Shown here in pieces: positions 8,559 to 16,082 of a stretch of 64,000 bases of DNA (position 1 is the stretch's first letter; the number at the start of each line of letters is the position of its first letter). The stretch spans positions 17,250 through 81,249 of the forward strand of contig WOYM01000116.1 in NCBI GenBank assembly GCA_011620785.1. The letters run 5' to 3'. The stretch is from Methanothrix sp. (GTDB lineage Archaea; Halobacteriota; Methanosarcinia; Methanotrichales; Methanotrichaceae). Both the position numbers and the translations under genes were made by a program. A model generated the notes under the pieces. The model worked only from the letters and a program-made list of their open reading frames with translations. It was not told the DNA's origin and searched no databases.

Positions 8559-9347
8559 TCAGGTGAAGACAATCGCTCCGTATCCTACTACCTGGCTATA
8601 GTCGCCGCTAACGTCCCCACTTGTGCCATAGCAAAGCAGCTTGCCGCTGCCGGCCCCCAAAAGGCGAGAGGCAGCGATCGTTGCCGCAATCGGTCCGATG
8701 CCACATGAGGATGCATTGTAGCGGTAGACCCGGGAGTAGATCTGGGGGATATCCATATTCAGGATGGCCTCAATGATCTGTGAATCCACCTTTCTTGCCA
8801 CATCCCTTGGCTCATAATGGGTAAAATCGCTGCTCGCAATCACAGTGCACTCCCGCTTGAGCTTCAAGGCCGCCCGGGCGATCTCCTCGCCCACCTCTAC
8901 TGCCGTCTCCTCATCCTGCATTCCCATGGAGATGGCAAGGATCTTGAAATCCTCAAAGCGCTTCTGAAGAAACGGGAGTTGCACCTCAATTGAATGCTCA
9001 TGCTGGTGAGCGGCCTCATCGTGGTCGATGATGCTCCCTGTCAGAAGATCGGCCAGCTCGATGTCTGGTGTGACCACCCCCAGAGGAGTTCTCCATGAAT
9101 CGCGAGATAGTGCTACCGGAGAGCCTAAGCCATGATGGTTAGGCCCCAGGATCACATAGGTCTCTCTCTTTGGCAAGCGGGAGTGGACCATTGCGGCAAT
9201 CCGACCGGAATAGACGTATCCGGCATGGGGGACCACGCCGCCTAATATTGGCATCTCCTCTGCAGGAGGCATGAATTCATCCAGCTGGCGCTCAAGCTCC
9301 GCTGAGCTACCTGGGTAGAACTGGCCGGCAACAGCTGGAGGCCTCAC
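8559..9347 (-). CDS. MEMO1 family protein
   Basis: Member of the MEMO1/LigB-like dioxygenase-fold family, widespread in archaea without a settled role. VRPPAVAGQFYPGS at the N terminus, GVVPHAGYVYSG, LGPNHHGLGSPVAL, HEHSIEVQLPFLQ and ASSDFTHYEP are family hallmarks, including the His residues of the metal-like pocket. The frame opens at 9431 inside rps2, but GTG 9347 starts exactly at the conserved N terminus, four bases after the rps2 stop and about ten bases from a GGAG. That gives 262 residues. It always travels with the ribosomal/mevalonate operon in related archaea, so co-expression is likely but does not define function. Confidence 0.9.
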   Translation of the reverse strand: MRPPAVAGQFYPGSSAELERQLDEFMPPAEEMPILGGVVPHAGYVYSGRIAAMVHSRLPKRETYVILGPNHHGLGSPVALSRDSWRTPLGVVTPDIELADLLTGSIIDHDEAAHQHEHSIEVQLPFLQKRFEDFKILAISMGMQDEETAVEVGEEIARAALKLKRECTVIASSDFTHYEPRDVARKVDSQIIEAILNMDIPQIYSRVYRYNASSCGIGPIAATIAASRLLGAGSGKLLCYGTSGDVSGDYSQVVGYGAIVFT

Positions 9348-9351
9348 TGAC

Positions 9352-9972
9352 TCAGAACTCCATCTCGAAGTCCGAGATAGTGTACTTGAACCGGTCCTCT
9401 TGTCCACTCTCACGCAGCACCTGGCGAGCAAGGAGCCAGTAGATCAGAGTAAGAGCCTTTCTGCCCTTGTTGTTGGTGGGTATTACCAGGTCGACATTTG
9501 AGGTCATATTGTTGGTGTCGCACAGGGCGATCACAGGTATTCCCACATCAACTGCCTCATTTACCGCCTGAGCATCCCCGCTGGGGTCAGTGGCAATAAG
9601 CACATCCGGCTCCATGAATCCCCGAAAGGCCGGATTGGTCAGGGTATTGGGCACGAAGCGTCCCACATTTGCCGTTGCTCCCGTAGCCTTGGCGAACATC
9701 AGGGCAGGCCTCTGGCCGTACTGCCTGGCGGATACGATCAGAATATTTGCCGGATCGTATTTGGACAGGAACTTGGCGGCCAGGCGGATGCGCTTATCTG
9801 TGGATTGAACATCCAGTACATAGAGCCCGTCTGACCTTACCCGGTAAATGTAAGGCATCATATCATTTGTCTTTTGCTGAGTACCAATATGTACGCCCGC
9901 GGCGAGGTACTCATCTATCGGTATGAGAGTCTCATATTCTCCCGCTACCGTCATCACCTCATCTTCTTCCAA
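9352..9972 (-). CDS. rps2: 30S ribosomal protein uS2
   Basis: Small-subunit protein uS2, 206 residues. Archaeal blocks include [72 protein letters not shown] and [17 protein letters not shown] lies about eight bases before the ATG. It follows rpoK by 14 bases. In many methanogens an enolase gene sits between rpoK and rps2; none is present here. Confidence 0.96.
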   Translation of the reverse strand: MEEDEVMTVAGEYETLIPIDEYLAAGVHIGTQQKTNDMMPYIYRVRSDGLYVLDVQSTDKRIRLAAKFLSKYDPANILIVSARQYGQRPALMFAKATGATANVGRFVPNTLTNPAFRGFMEPDVLIATDPSGDAQAVNEAVDVGIPVIALCDTNNMTSNVDLVIPTNNKGRKALTLIYWLLARQVLRESGQEDRFKYTISDFEMEF

Positions 9973-9986
9973 CTAATTCACCTACC

Positions 9987-10166
9987 TTAATAGCGATTGC
10001 GTTTTACGGTGATGGGAATTACGCCCAGTCTCATCTCTTCAAGCGCTATTTCTAGAGGGTCGGTATGATTTGTATCGATCAATACTGGAGCGCCCATGAA
10101 AACCTGCAAAGCTCGTGCTCCTACTATGCGCGCACGTTCATATCTGGTATATTTCTCGCCCTTCAA
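9987..10166 (-). CDS. rpoK: DNA-directed RNA polymerase subunit K (omega/RPB6-like)
   Basis: A 59-residue reading frame translates as [19 protein letters not shown], then [19 protein letters not shown] and ends ITVKRNRY, matching archaeal RpoK, which binds the RNA polymerase core and helps assembly. No ATG or GTG is available in frame; a TGA lies just upstream, and TTG at 10164-10166 follows GAGGTGG by five bases, so TTG is the start. It lies between tRNA-Pro and rps2 in the operon. The small size makes it easy to miss. Confidence 0.93.
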   Translation of the reverse strand: MKGEKYTRYERARIVGARALQVFMGAPVLIDTNHTDPLEIALEEMRLGVIPITVKRNRY

Positions 10167-10193
10167 ATAGCCACCTCAAAAGGAAGAGTATGA

Positions 10194-10268
10194 TGGGGTT
10201 GCTGAGATTCGAACTCAGGTCACAGCGTCCCGAACGCTGTAGGATGGACCAGGCTACCCTACAACCCC
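10194..10268 (-). tRNA. tRNA-Pro (anticodon CGG)
   Basis: The minus strand folds into a full cloverleaf. The acceptor stem GGGGTTG pairs with CAACCCC, with an A discriminator and no encoded CCA. The anticodon arm is CAGCG-TTCGGGA-CGCTG with anticodon CGG (proline, CCG codons). The T arm is CTGAG-TTCGAAT-CTCAG. It sits within the operon, three bases after the rpoN stop and 27 bases before the rpoK start, so it is probably cut out of the polycistronic transcript by RNase P and tRNase Z. No intron is seen. Confidence 0.96.
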
Positions 10269-10271
10269 CTT

Positions 10272-10457
10272 CTACTGGTACCGCCTCAGGGTATCTACTA
10301 TCTCCACATGGGAGAGTAGCATACGCCTGCAGCAATATTTGTCTATTCCCAGGTCATCCATGACTTTGCCGGGAGGCTCTGTCTTGATGCGCTCCCGGTA
10401 TTCCTCCCATACATGGGATATCACTTTGCCGCAGGAAAAGCACCTGACTGGTATCAA
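10272..10457 (-). CDS. rpoN: DNA-directed RNA polymerase subunit N (RPB10-like)
   Basis: A 61-residue zinc protein of the RNA polymerase assembly platform. MIPVRCFSCGKVI carries Cys6 and Cys9, and KYCCRRMLLSH carries Cys42 and Cys43, together forming the invariant zinc site. It lies six bases after rps9 and its stop is three bases from the 5' end of the embedded tRNA-Pro. Confidence 0.97.
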   Translation of the reverse strand: MIPVRCFSCGKVISHVWEEYRERIKTEPPGKVMDDLGIDKYCCRRMLLSHVEIVDTLRRYQ

Positions 10458-10463
10458 GCAGTT

Positions 10464-10862
10464 TCACCTGTAGGACTTCTGGTATTTGGATCTTGCACCG
10501 GGGCCGCCGAACTTTTTCCTCTCTTTATGGCGGTGATCGCTGACGAGGAGGTTTCGGTCGTAATCGGAATAGGCCTCTTTCAGTGCCGTATCGCCCGTCC
10601 ATTCCACGATGCCCTTGGCAATTGCAGTACGAACGGCGTCCGTCTGCCCCATGATCCCGCCGCCACTGACGACGACATCGATGTTCATTCCTTTTAATAG
10701 GTCTCCGGCGATCTCGACCGGTTCCTGAATCTTGAGTCTGGCAAGCCTGGGCTCGTGGATATCCAGGGGCACCTTGTTGATACGCACGATGCCCTTTCCT
10801 TCCTTCAGAGTGGCCCTCGCAGTTGCCGCCTTTTTCTTGCCAGAGGTATTAATAATCTTCAT
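10464..10862 (-). CDS. rps9: 30S ribosomal protein uS9
   Basis: 132-residue uS9 with the archaeal N terminus [21 protein letters not shown], the [19 protein letters not shown] core and the basic tail [14 protein letters not shown] that reaches the P-site tRNA. It lies ten bases after rpl13 in the same operon. Length and ends are normal. Confidence 0.97.
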   Translation of the reverse strand: MKIINTSGKKKAATARATLKEGKGIVRINKVPLDIHEPRLARLKIQEPVEIAGDLLKGMNIDVVVSGGGIMGQTDAVRTAIAKGIVEWTGDTALKEAYSDYDRNLLVSDHRHKERKKFGGPGARSKYQKSYR

Positions 10863-10872
10863 ATTGAACCTC

Positions 10873-11301
10873 TCAGAAGTTTGCTCCGAGCCTCTTGCTC
10901 AAGGCGCCAAGCTCGATGTACTTGTTATTGCTCTCAGTTCTCATCTTAGCAGCATCAGGCTGGGATAACTCCAGTCCCCTGAACTCTCTGGGAATGCCCA
11001 CATAGATCTTGAGCCTGGAGAATGCATCTCTTCCCCGCCTCATCTTGTAGGGAAGCATGCCCCGCACCGTCCTCTTCAGAATCATCTCCGGCCGGCGTGG
11101 GAAGTAGGGGCCTCTCTCTTTATGGCCGCGCGCCCTAGTCTGGCCGTAATCCGTAAAGATGTGCTCCTTGTCCCCTGTGATGAGAGCTTTCTCGGCATTG
11201 ACGATATTGACCTCTTCTCCTGCCAGGAGGCTCTTGGCGGTGACACTTGCTAAGCGCCCCAGGACCAATCCAGTTGCATCTACTACTACCATCGCTCTCA
11301 C
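10873..11301 (-). CDS. rpl13: 50S ribosomal protein uL13
   Basis: 142-residue uL13. Conserved text includes [20 protein letters not shown], then a [11 protein letters not shown] block, [20 protein letters not shown] and [10 protein letters not shown]. The ATG at 11301 overlaps the rpl18e stop by four bases, indicating coupling; an internal ATG at 11292 is an alternative that would remove three residues. It is followed by rps9. Confidence 0.96.
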   Translation of the reverse strand: MRAMVVVDATGLVLGRLASVTAKSLLAGEEVNIVNAEKALITGDKEHIFTDYGQTRARGHKERGPYFPRRPEMILKRTVRGMLPYKMRRGRDAFSRLKIYVGIPREFRGLELSQPDAAKMRTESNNKYIELGALSKRLGANF

Positions 11302-11657
11302 CTCAAAATCTTAATGCCCGATCCCTTGGGGTGCTCTTGCATCAGGTTCTCTATACGAATGCACCTGCCGCCAGCCTGCTGAATCTTGGACATGGCCTGG
11401 CTGCTGAAGTTGAGGGCGGCCACGGTCACATTGTGCTCCAGATTGCCTGAGGCCAGGACCTTTCCGGCCACGAGAACAGTATCATTTGACTGGGTGTGCC
11501 TGTTGATCTTACTGAGATTCACAGCAGCATAGTTGCGGCTGGGCTTCTCTAATCTCCGGGCAATGTCACGCCAGAGGGGAGCGCCCGTATCGCGGGTGGC
11601 TGCCTTCAATTCGCCGATAAGGCGGATTATCCTTGGGTTTGTCTTCTCAAACGTCAT
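11298..11657 (-). CDS. rpl18e: 50S ribosomal protein eL18
   Basis: 119-residue eL18, first gene of the ribosomal/mevalonate operon. Signature text: TNPRIIRLIGELKAATRD, LWRDIARRLEKPSRNYA, VLVAGKVLASGNLEHNVTV and the C terminus [12 protein letters not shown]. The frame stays open another 40 codons upstream, but ATG 11657 has GGAGG six bases upstream and matches the family start, so the upstream part is taken as leader. In many archaea this gene follows rpoD of the S13-S11 operon; here it has its own promoter and the upstream neighbour is divergent. Confidence 0.94.
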   Translation of the reverse strand: MTFEKTNPRIIRLIGELKAATRDTGAPLWRDIARRLEKPSRNYAAVNLSKINRHTQSNDTVLVAGKVLASGNLEHNVTVAALNFSSQAMSKIQQAGGRCIRIENLMQEHPKGSGIKILR

Positions 11658-11790
11658 TTGAATCCTCCGCATGGCCGAAATAGGCCGACTCACGCGTCTT
11701 GTGCGCGTTCGAACCATGTGGTTCATGCGCCCAGGGCATAATAATCCCTGTGCGGAATATGTAGCTCGACTATGCACCAGTATTTAAGGG
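11658..11790 (-). promoter_or_regulatory. Promoter and structured leader of the rpl18e operon
   Basis: A TTAAATA box (plus-strand 11781-11787) would place the transcript start near 11755-11760, leaving a leader of about 100 bases. The leader holds three inverted repeats: CAGGG/CCCTG at 11732-11750, GAACCA/TGGTTC at 11711-11724, and GGCC/GGCC at 11673-11686 just ahead of the ribosome site. Such a set could form an autoregulatory ribosomal-protein binding structure; that is inference from the pairing only. Confidence 0.5.
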
Positions 11791-11944
11791 TTTGCTAGGG
11801 GGATATTTGGCTGCGGGGCCTATCAGCTGATGAAAGTAGCTGATAATATTTGCTGATGATATTATTGCTTTTGATATTAATATTCCAGCATGCTCCGTCG
11901 AAGACTTATTATAAATTAAGGCTAAGTTGGTCTGGGCGAATTTA

Positions 11945-13216
11945 ATGATCGAATTCATCGACATGACCCTCGCATTCTGTGTGGCTTTAGGATTTGCCCT
12001 GGGGATCATCAGCGGCCTGACTCCTGGCCTGCACCTGAACAACTTCGCCTCCATGCTCCTGGCCATATCTCCTCAGCTCATCCTCCTCGGCCTGACCCCC
12101 TTTCAGATGGCCTCCATAATCCTCGCCGCCAGCATCTCCCAGACGTTCTTCGATGCCATTCCCGCGATATTCCTTGGCGCTCCTGACTCAGAGACTGCCC
12201 TCTCCGTCCTTCCCGGCCAGAAATTGATGCTGGAGGGGCGAGGGATTGAGGCCGTTCGCCTCTCGGCCCTGGGCAGCGCGGGCTCAATCGCATTCGCCCT
12301 TCTCCTGGTCTATCCCCTATCCTGGATCATCTCCAGCTACTACGACTACCTGACCAAGTATGTGGGCGTTCTCCTCCTGGCCATCTCCCTGATGATGATA
12401 AAGTCCGAGAGGGGGCCGTGGATCGAGGGCCAGGGCAGTCTGGTTCACTGGAAGTATAAATTGATCGCAGGGATGCTCTTTCTGACCAGCGGCGTTCTGG
12501 GCATATTCGCCTTTGAGCATGAGGATCTGCTATACTCCCCACTGGATCTCGAGCCACAGGTTCTCCTCCCCCTCCTATCAGGGATCTTCGGAGCCTCATC
12601 CCTGATCCTGAGCCTCACCACAAAGGTCCAGATTCCCAAGCAGACGGAGAGCAAAATCAAGATGCCTGGCCCAACCATTGCCAAGGCGGTACTGTCCGGC
12701 GGCCTGGGCGGATCGCTGGTGGCATGGATTCCAGGAGTCTCGCCCTCTGTGGCCTCGATCGCCGCCCGCCTGGGGTCCCCCGGCACTGCAGAGGAATTTC
12801 TGGTGTCCATCGCCGGGGTGAACTCAGCCAATGCCCTTTTCTCGCTCGTCGCCCTTTATGTGATAGATCGGCCCAGGAGCGGGGCTGCGGCAGCCATCCA
12901 GCAGCTCCTCACCCTGGACCAGAACATCATGGCTCAGATGATGATCATGGCGGTGATTGTGGTCCTGGCATCATATCTGGCCACCATCGCCGCTGCCCAG
13001 CTGGCCGCCAGGAGCATATCCAGCCTGAACTACCCCAGGCTCTGCATCATTGTGCTCGCATTCCTGCTGGCAATGACCTATGCCTTCACCAGCATCTTCG
13101 GCCTGTTCATCTTCTTCCTCTCCACCATCGTGGGGCTGATCGCCCCGGTGGCTGGAATCCACCGGATCCATGCCATGGGAGTATTGATGCTGCCACTGAT
13201 TGTTATGTATATTTGA
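11945..13216 (+). CDS. TctA-family multispanning membrane protein
   Basis: Polytopic membrane protein with about ten hydrophobic segments and two TctA-like halves: FALGIISGLTPGLHLNNFAS near the N terminus and GGLGGSLVAWIPGVSPSVAS in the second half. This is the archaeal TctA-like (COG1784-type) group related to tripartite tricarboxylate transporter permeases, but no TctB or TctC partner is nearby, so the substrate is unknown. The frame opens at TTG 11927. A TATA-like TTATAAATTA at 11908-11917 would put the transcript start almost at ATG 11945, so I prefer this leaderless start. It is transcribed away from rpl18e. Confidence 0.8.
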   Translation: MIEFIDMTLAFCVALGFALGIISGLTPGLHLNNFASMLLAISPQLILLGLTPFQMASIILAASISQTFFDAIPAIFLGAPDSETALSVLPGQKLMLEGRGIEAVRLSALGSAGSIAFALLLVYPLSWIISSYYDYLTKYVGVLLLAISLMMIKSERGPWIEGQGSLVHWKYKLIAGMLFLTSGVLGIFAFEHEDLLYSPLDLEPQVLLPLLSGIFGASSLILSLTTKVQIPKQTESKIKMPGPTIAKAVLSGGLGGSLVAWIPGVSPSVASIAARLGSPGTAEEFLVSIAGVNSANALFSLVALYVIDRPRSGAAAAIQQLLTLDQNIMAQMMIMAVIVVLASYLATIAAAQLAARSISSLNYPRLCIIVLAFLLAMTYAFTSIFGLFIFFLSTIVGLIAPVAGIHRIHAMGVLMLPLIVMYI

Positions 13217-13402
13217 TGGAAATGTAATATGGATGCTTCATATTGCGGCGCCTTCTCCGACAAATTTGTCCTGATCGAGCTCTGGATATCTCATCGCTAG
13301 CCTAAAACCAAGATACAATTTCTGATGCATTGGGAGATGTATCGAAGCCTTCATGCTGCCAGCATTTTTTTAGCAGTCAAAGGTTAGCCAAAAGAATAAT
13401 AA

Positions 13403-14068
13403 GTGCAAGCCTACGAAGTAAATGCATTGAATAGAAAGATCGCACGCGCATTTATGCTGATGCTTGCATTTGCCATGTTGCTCTCGTATGCAGCAAGCAG
13501 GTTCCAGGTCTTGCCCTTTGACCAGAAGTCCTATGAGGAATTGCAGGAGGAAGCGAGCCCTCTGTTCGACATTCTGATGAAAGGAGTTAGCTACCTTGGC
13601 GAACTATCGATTGCTACGACTCTGACCGTCATCGCTATGTTGACCTTTGCAACAAGGCGCCAATGGCTGGAGGCCATCTTTATACTGGCGACAACCAGCA
13701 GCGCACTGCTGGCTTTTGTGCTGAAGGAACTCGTCCATAGGACGCGTCCATTCCCCCTGGGTCAAAATGTCACTGGAATCATACAGAGCATCAACCAATA
13801 TAGTTATCCAAGTGGTCATGTCCTGTTTTTTGTCGTCTTTTTTGGGTTCTTAGCCTATCTAGCATGGATACATTTTGCTGGACGTGTTCGCGTGATCATT
13901 ATCGCTATTTGCGGTGCACTGACAGCTATGATCGGACCGTCACGTGTGTTTCTTGGCGCACACTGGGCGAGCGACGTTCTAGGAAGCTATGTAATCGGCG
14001 CGATATGGCTATTCGTTCTGATTCTCGCCTATCAATGGGCGATACGTCGCAATATCATGAGCCCATAA
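13403..14068 (+). CDS. PAP2-family membrane phosphatase
   Basis: 221-residue membrane protein with about six helices and the three-part acid phosphatase motif: KELVHRTRPFP (C1), YPSGHVLFF (C2, with SGH) and SRVFLGAHWASDVLGSY (C3, with the catalytic His). Family members dephosphorylate lipid phosphates or polyprenyl diphosphates at the membrane. Recycling of the dolichyl-type carrier used for surface glycans would fit the glycan cluster downstream, but that is inference. The start is GTG 13403 with no convincing ribosome site. Confidence 0.85.
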   Translation: MQAYEVNALNRKIARAFMLMLAFAMLLSYAASRFQVLPFDQKSYEELQEEASPLFDILMKGVSYLGELSIATTLTVIAMLTFATRRQWLEAIFILATTSSALLAFVLKELVHRTRPFPLGQNVTGIIQSINQYSYPSGHVLFFVVFFGFLAYLAWIHFAGRVRVIIIAICGALTAMIGPSRVFLGAHWASDVLGSYVIGAIWLFVLILAYQWAIRRNIMSP

Positions 14069-14084
14069 GGTTAATCTGAAAGTG

Positions 14085-14122
14085 AACTACCGCGTCCTAA
14101 AGGGCGCGGCGGGCAGTTCCAT
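14085..14122 (-). mobile_element. IS200/IS605-type right-end hairpin relic A
   Basis: The string AACTACCGCGTCCTAAAGGG continues as CGCGGCGGGC and can fold around the TAAA loop. It matches the right-end hairpin that follows tnpB in IS200/IS605 and IS1341-like elements, with CCGCGTCC facing GGGCGCGG. The first 26 bases agree with relic B (21199-21224) at 24 positions. No intact tnpB reading frame remains on the minus strand here; only a fragmentary LNI-like reading occurs near 14190. It lies just after the PAP2 gene. Confidence 0.6.
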
Positions 14123-14221
14123 CCTGTTTCGAAAGAGTCGAGGAGCGAATGTCCTGATAGAAGTCTTGACACGGATGTTCAAGGGGATAATTGTGATTCA
14201 TAAAGAAGTTGCAGCGACAGA

Positions 14222-14395
14222 GATTACTTGGTAGTGAATGTCCGGAAATTCATCTGCAAAATCAGCATAGGGTTTGACTACTGGTTCATATTCATTCTCA
14301 ATCCTGACTTGGAGCCGACAAATAATAGGGCAGAGAGAGCGTTAATCATGATGGCGCTAGCATCATGGGGGCAGAGAGGATTGGGTTATCTCTAA
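14222..14395 (+). pseudogene. IS66-like transposase C-terminal remnant
   Basis: An open frame with no start reads DYLVVNVRKFICKISIGFDY, then WFIFILNPDLEPTNNRAERA followed by LIMMALASWGQRGLGYL and a stop. The core DLEPTNNRAERAL is the signature near the C terminus of IS66-type DDE transposases. The residues that normally follow (a basic RK segment) are replaced, and everything upstream is absent, so only a decayed end of the element is left. It lies next to relic A, inside an AT-rich island without intact genes. Confidence 0.65.
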
Positions 14396-14583
14396 ATGCT
14401 AACCGCAAGACTAGCCAGCTAAACACATACGAAATTTTAAATACTATCAAATCCTATTAGTAATAATATTGGGCAAGTTAGGGCCATTTAAGAACCTTAA
14501 GATGCAGACGGAACCTTCATCTCAAAGGCTATCCATGCGAATCGCCTGTTAAATTGGTGTTGAAAACAATAAATCGAGGATAT

Positions 14584-15066
14584 ATGGTGCTCTGTAAGAA
14601 TTGCAAAGAGAGGGTAAAGCCGAATATACATTGCAGATGGAGTGATTTTATTCGGGGTCTGGGCATCTTCTATTTGATTTATATCTTCACAAAGATTCCC
14701 CAATGTCCGAACTGTAATTTTCCTATGCCCAGAAGAACTATAATTTTTGCCTTCCATTTACCACGATACTTTGCAAAATTGGAGATGAGTTTATCACAAC
14801 TCACCTATCTCATAGATAGTGTAGAATCCGACTCTCCGAGGTCCTATCTGAAGCGCAAATTCGATATACCTCAATATATTGCTGGTATGAAAAAATACCA
14901 AACCACGTCTCAAAATGTGATGGGAAATGAAATTCGCGAATCTATTAATTTAAGAACTATGACATTAAAAAGCAGTATCCGTTCATTCGATCTCTGTGAT
15001 AAAGAAACCACTGGAATTTTTGATCAGTTTGGCGGTCATTTCATGGATAAGGATGAGCGTATGTGA
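14584..15066 (+). CDS. Small zinc-ribbon-like protein of unknown function
   Basis: 160-residue protein starting MVLCKNCKERVKPN; a second CPNC pair near residue 42 could complete a CxxC...CxxC zinc knuckle, with a hydrophobic IFYLIYIF stretch between. The rest is polar without recognisable motifs. The frame opens at TTG 14554, but ATG 14584 has GAGG four bases upstream. A TTTTAAATACT box at 14435-14446 lies about 140 bases upstream. The gene is markedly AT-rich compared with its neighbours and sits between transposase relics, suggesting horizontal transfer. Function unknown. Confidence 0.55.
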   Translation: MVLCKNCKERVKPNIHCRWSDFIRGLGIFYLIYIFTKIPQCPNCNFPMPRRTIIFAFHLPRYFAKLEMSLSQLTYLIDSVESDSPRSYLKRKFDIPQYIAGMKKYQTTSQNVMGNEIRESINLRTMTLKSSIRSFDLCDKETTGIFDQFGGHFMDKDERM

Positions 15067-15430
15067 GAGAAAAACAACATAAAACAGAAAACCTTTAAGA
15101 AGTCGAATGAAATATGGGAATGAACTAAGGTGCCCTTTTTTATGGGGTTAATACCTTGTCAGTCTGATATTTTTATATAATTTTTTATTATAATCTTATC
15201 TATTGATATTCTAGATGCGCGTTGAACTTGACACATTAATATTTTGATAGCAAAGGCTTTTTATTCAATGACATCCAATATGAATTTGAAATCCAATGGG
15301 GGAGATTAAAAGGATAAATGAAGCTGTAGAGGAGGTGAGAGCAAAAATAGGAAAAAGGACGGCTGATGCACAGAGTTAAAAAAAATAGAGCGGTAAGACT
15401 ATGCAGTAATCAAATTAGAAGAGGTTTGAT
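15067..15430 (+). other. AT-rich intergenic stretch with one tiny open frame
   Basis: No convincing gene. AT-rich tracts occur near 15165-15200, and a 27-codon frame at 15296-15379 (MGEIKRINEAVEEVRAKIGK..., charged and helix-like) lacks support. GAAGAGGTTTGAT before 15431 can serve as ribosome site for the next gene. Confidence 0.4.
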
Positions 15431-15761
15431 ATGAAAAAGATATTAGTGGCCCTGCTCATTGCCACGATGATGCTGCTGGCTCTGAGGGTAGCGAGACGAT
15501 GAAACTAAATCTACTACAACAACGACCAGCACAACTCCTAGCCCTGATACTACCAAATCAACAACAACTACAACTAGCTCGGCACCCGGCCCTGATGCTG
15601 TCAAATCAACCACAACTACGACCAAGACCACTCCTGCCACCGAGCCTACGACCACGACTAAATCAACAACTACAACCAAATCGACTCCGGGCTTCGAGGC
15701 AAACTTTGCCGTTATCGGGATTCTGGCAGTGACATTCATAGCTCTGAGGAGGAGACGCTAG
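15431..15761 (+). pseudogene. Thr-rich PGF-CTERM surface protein, frameshifted
   Basis: ATG 15431 encodes a signal peptide, MKKILVALLIATMMLLAL, then stops at 15500-15502. From 15504 another frame codes a threonine-rich linker (runs of TTTTT separated by KS, PSPD and APGPD), then TPGFEANFAVIGILAVTFIA and a final Arg cluster. That end is the PGF-CTERM signal recognised by archaeosortase A, which anchors surface proteins to lipid. Upstream in this second frame a TAG at 15489-15491 blocks any start, so the two parts are joined only by a one-base shift between 15489 and 15503. It is either a pseudogene or a base-calling error. The folded domain is absent; what remains is signal, stalk and anchor. 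Confidence 0.7.
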
Positions 15762-15813
15762 AGAGCGCTTCTTATGTTCTAATAGGCAGTGTTTGGCTTA
15801 GGTGAGACTGACT

Positions 15814-15915
15814 ATGATAAGAAAACTCATCAAAATATTGGTCACATTGGGAACTATTGTTCCCGTCATCTTGATTCTGGCGAGGAGGATGCACCGCGGC
15901 CTTAAAGGAAAGTAG
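15814..15915 (+). CDS. Possible 33-residue single-span membrane peptide
   Basis: Short frame beginning MIRKLIKILVTLGTIVPVIL with one hydrophobic helix flanked by basic residues and ending GLKGK. AGGTGA lies eight bases before the ATG. No homologue is recognised and the length makes chance plausible. Confidence 0.35.
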   Translation: MIRKLIKILVTLGTIVPVILILARRMHRGLKGK

Positions 15916-16082
15916 ATTCATCTCTCAGATGTCGGCTAAGACGCAAGAATGATGAATGAAAATGCGGAAGAGACGTGAGATTGCAGTAAGTAACAGGACG
16001 GCTAGTGGTGCAGAAAGCAATAATCCTATATATACTTTATATGCGTTTAAGTATCTATTAAAAGTACGGAGGATTCATTATT

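Noticed and set aside
10115..10363. Plus-strand 82-codon frame across the tRNA-Pro
   Set aside because: Overlaps tRNA-Pro, rpoK and rpoN on the other strand; no protein-like features.
11700..11770. Possible tRNA (a GGTTCGAAC string occurs on the minus strand)
   Set aside because: No acceptor stem or five-pair T stem can be formed; better explained as a structured mRNA leader.
15443..15739. Minus-strand Val-rich frame (repeated VVVVDL)
   Set aside because: It is the antisense of the threonine-rich linker of the PGF-CTERM protein and has no ribosome site.
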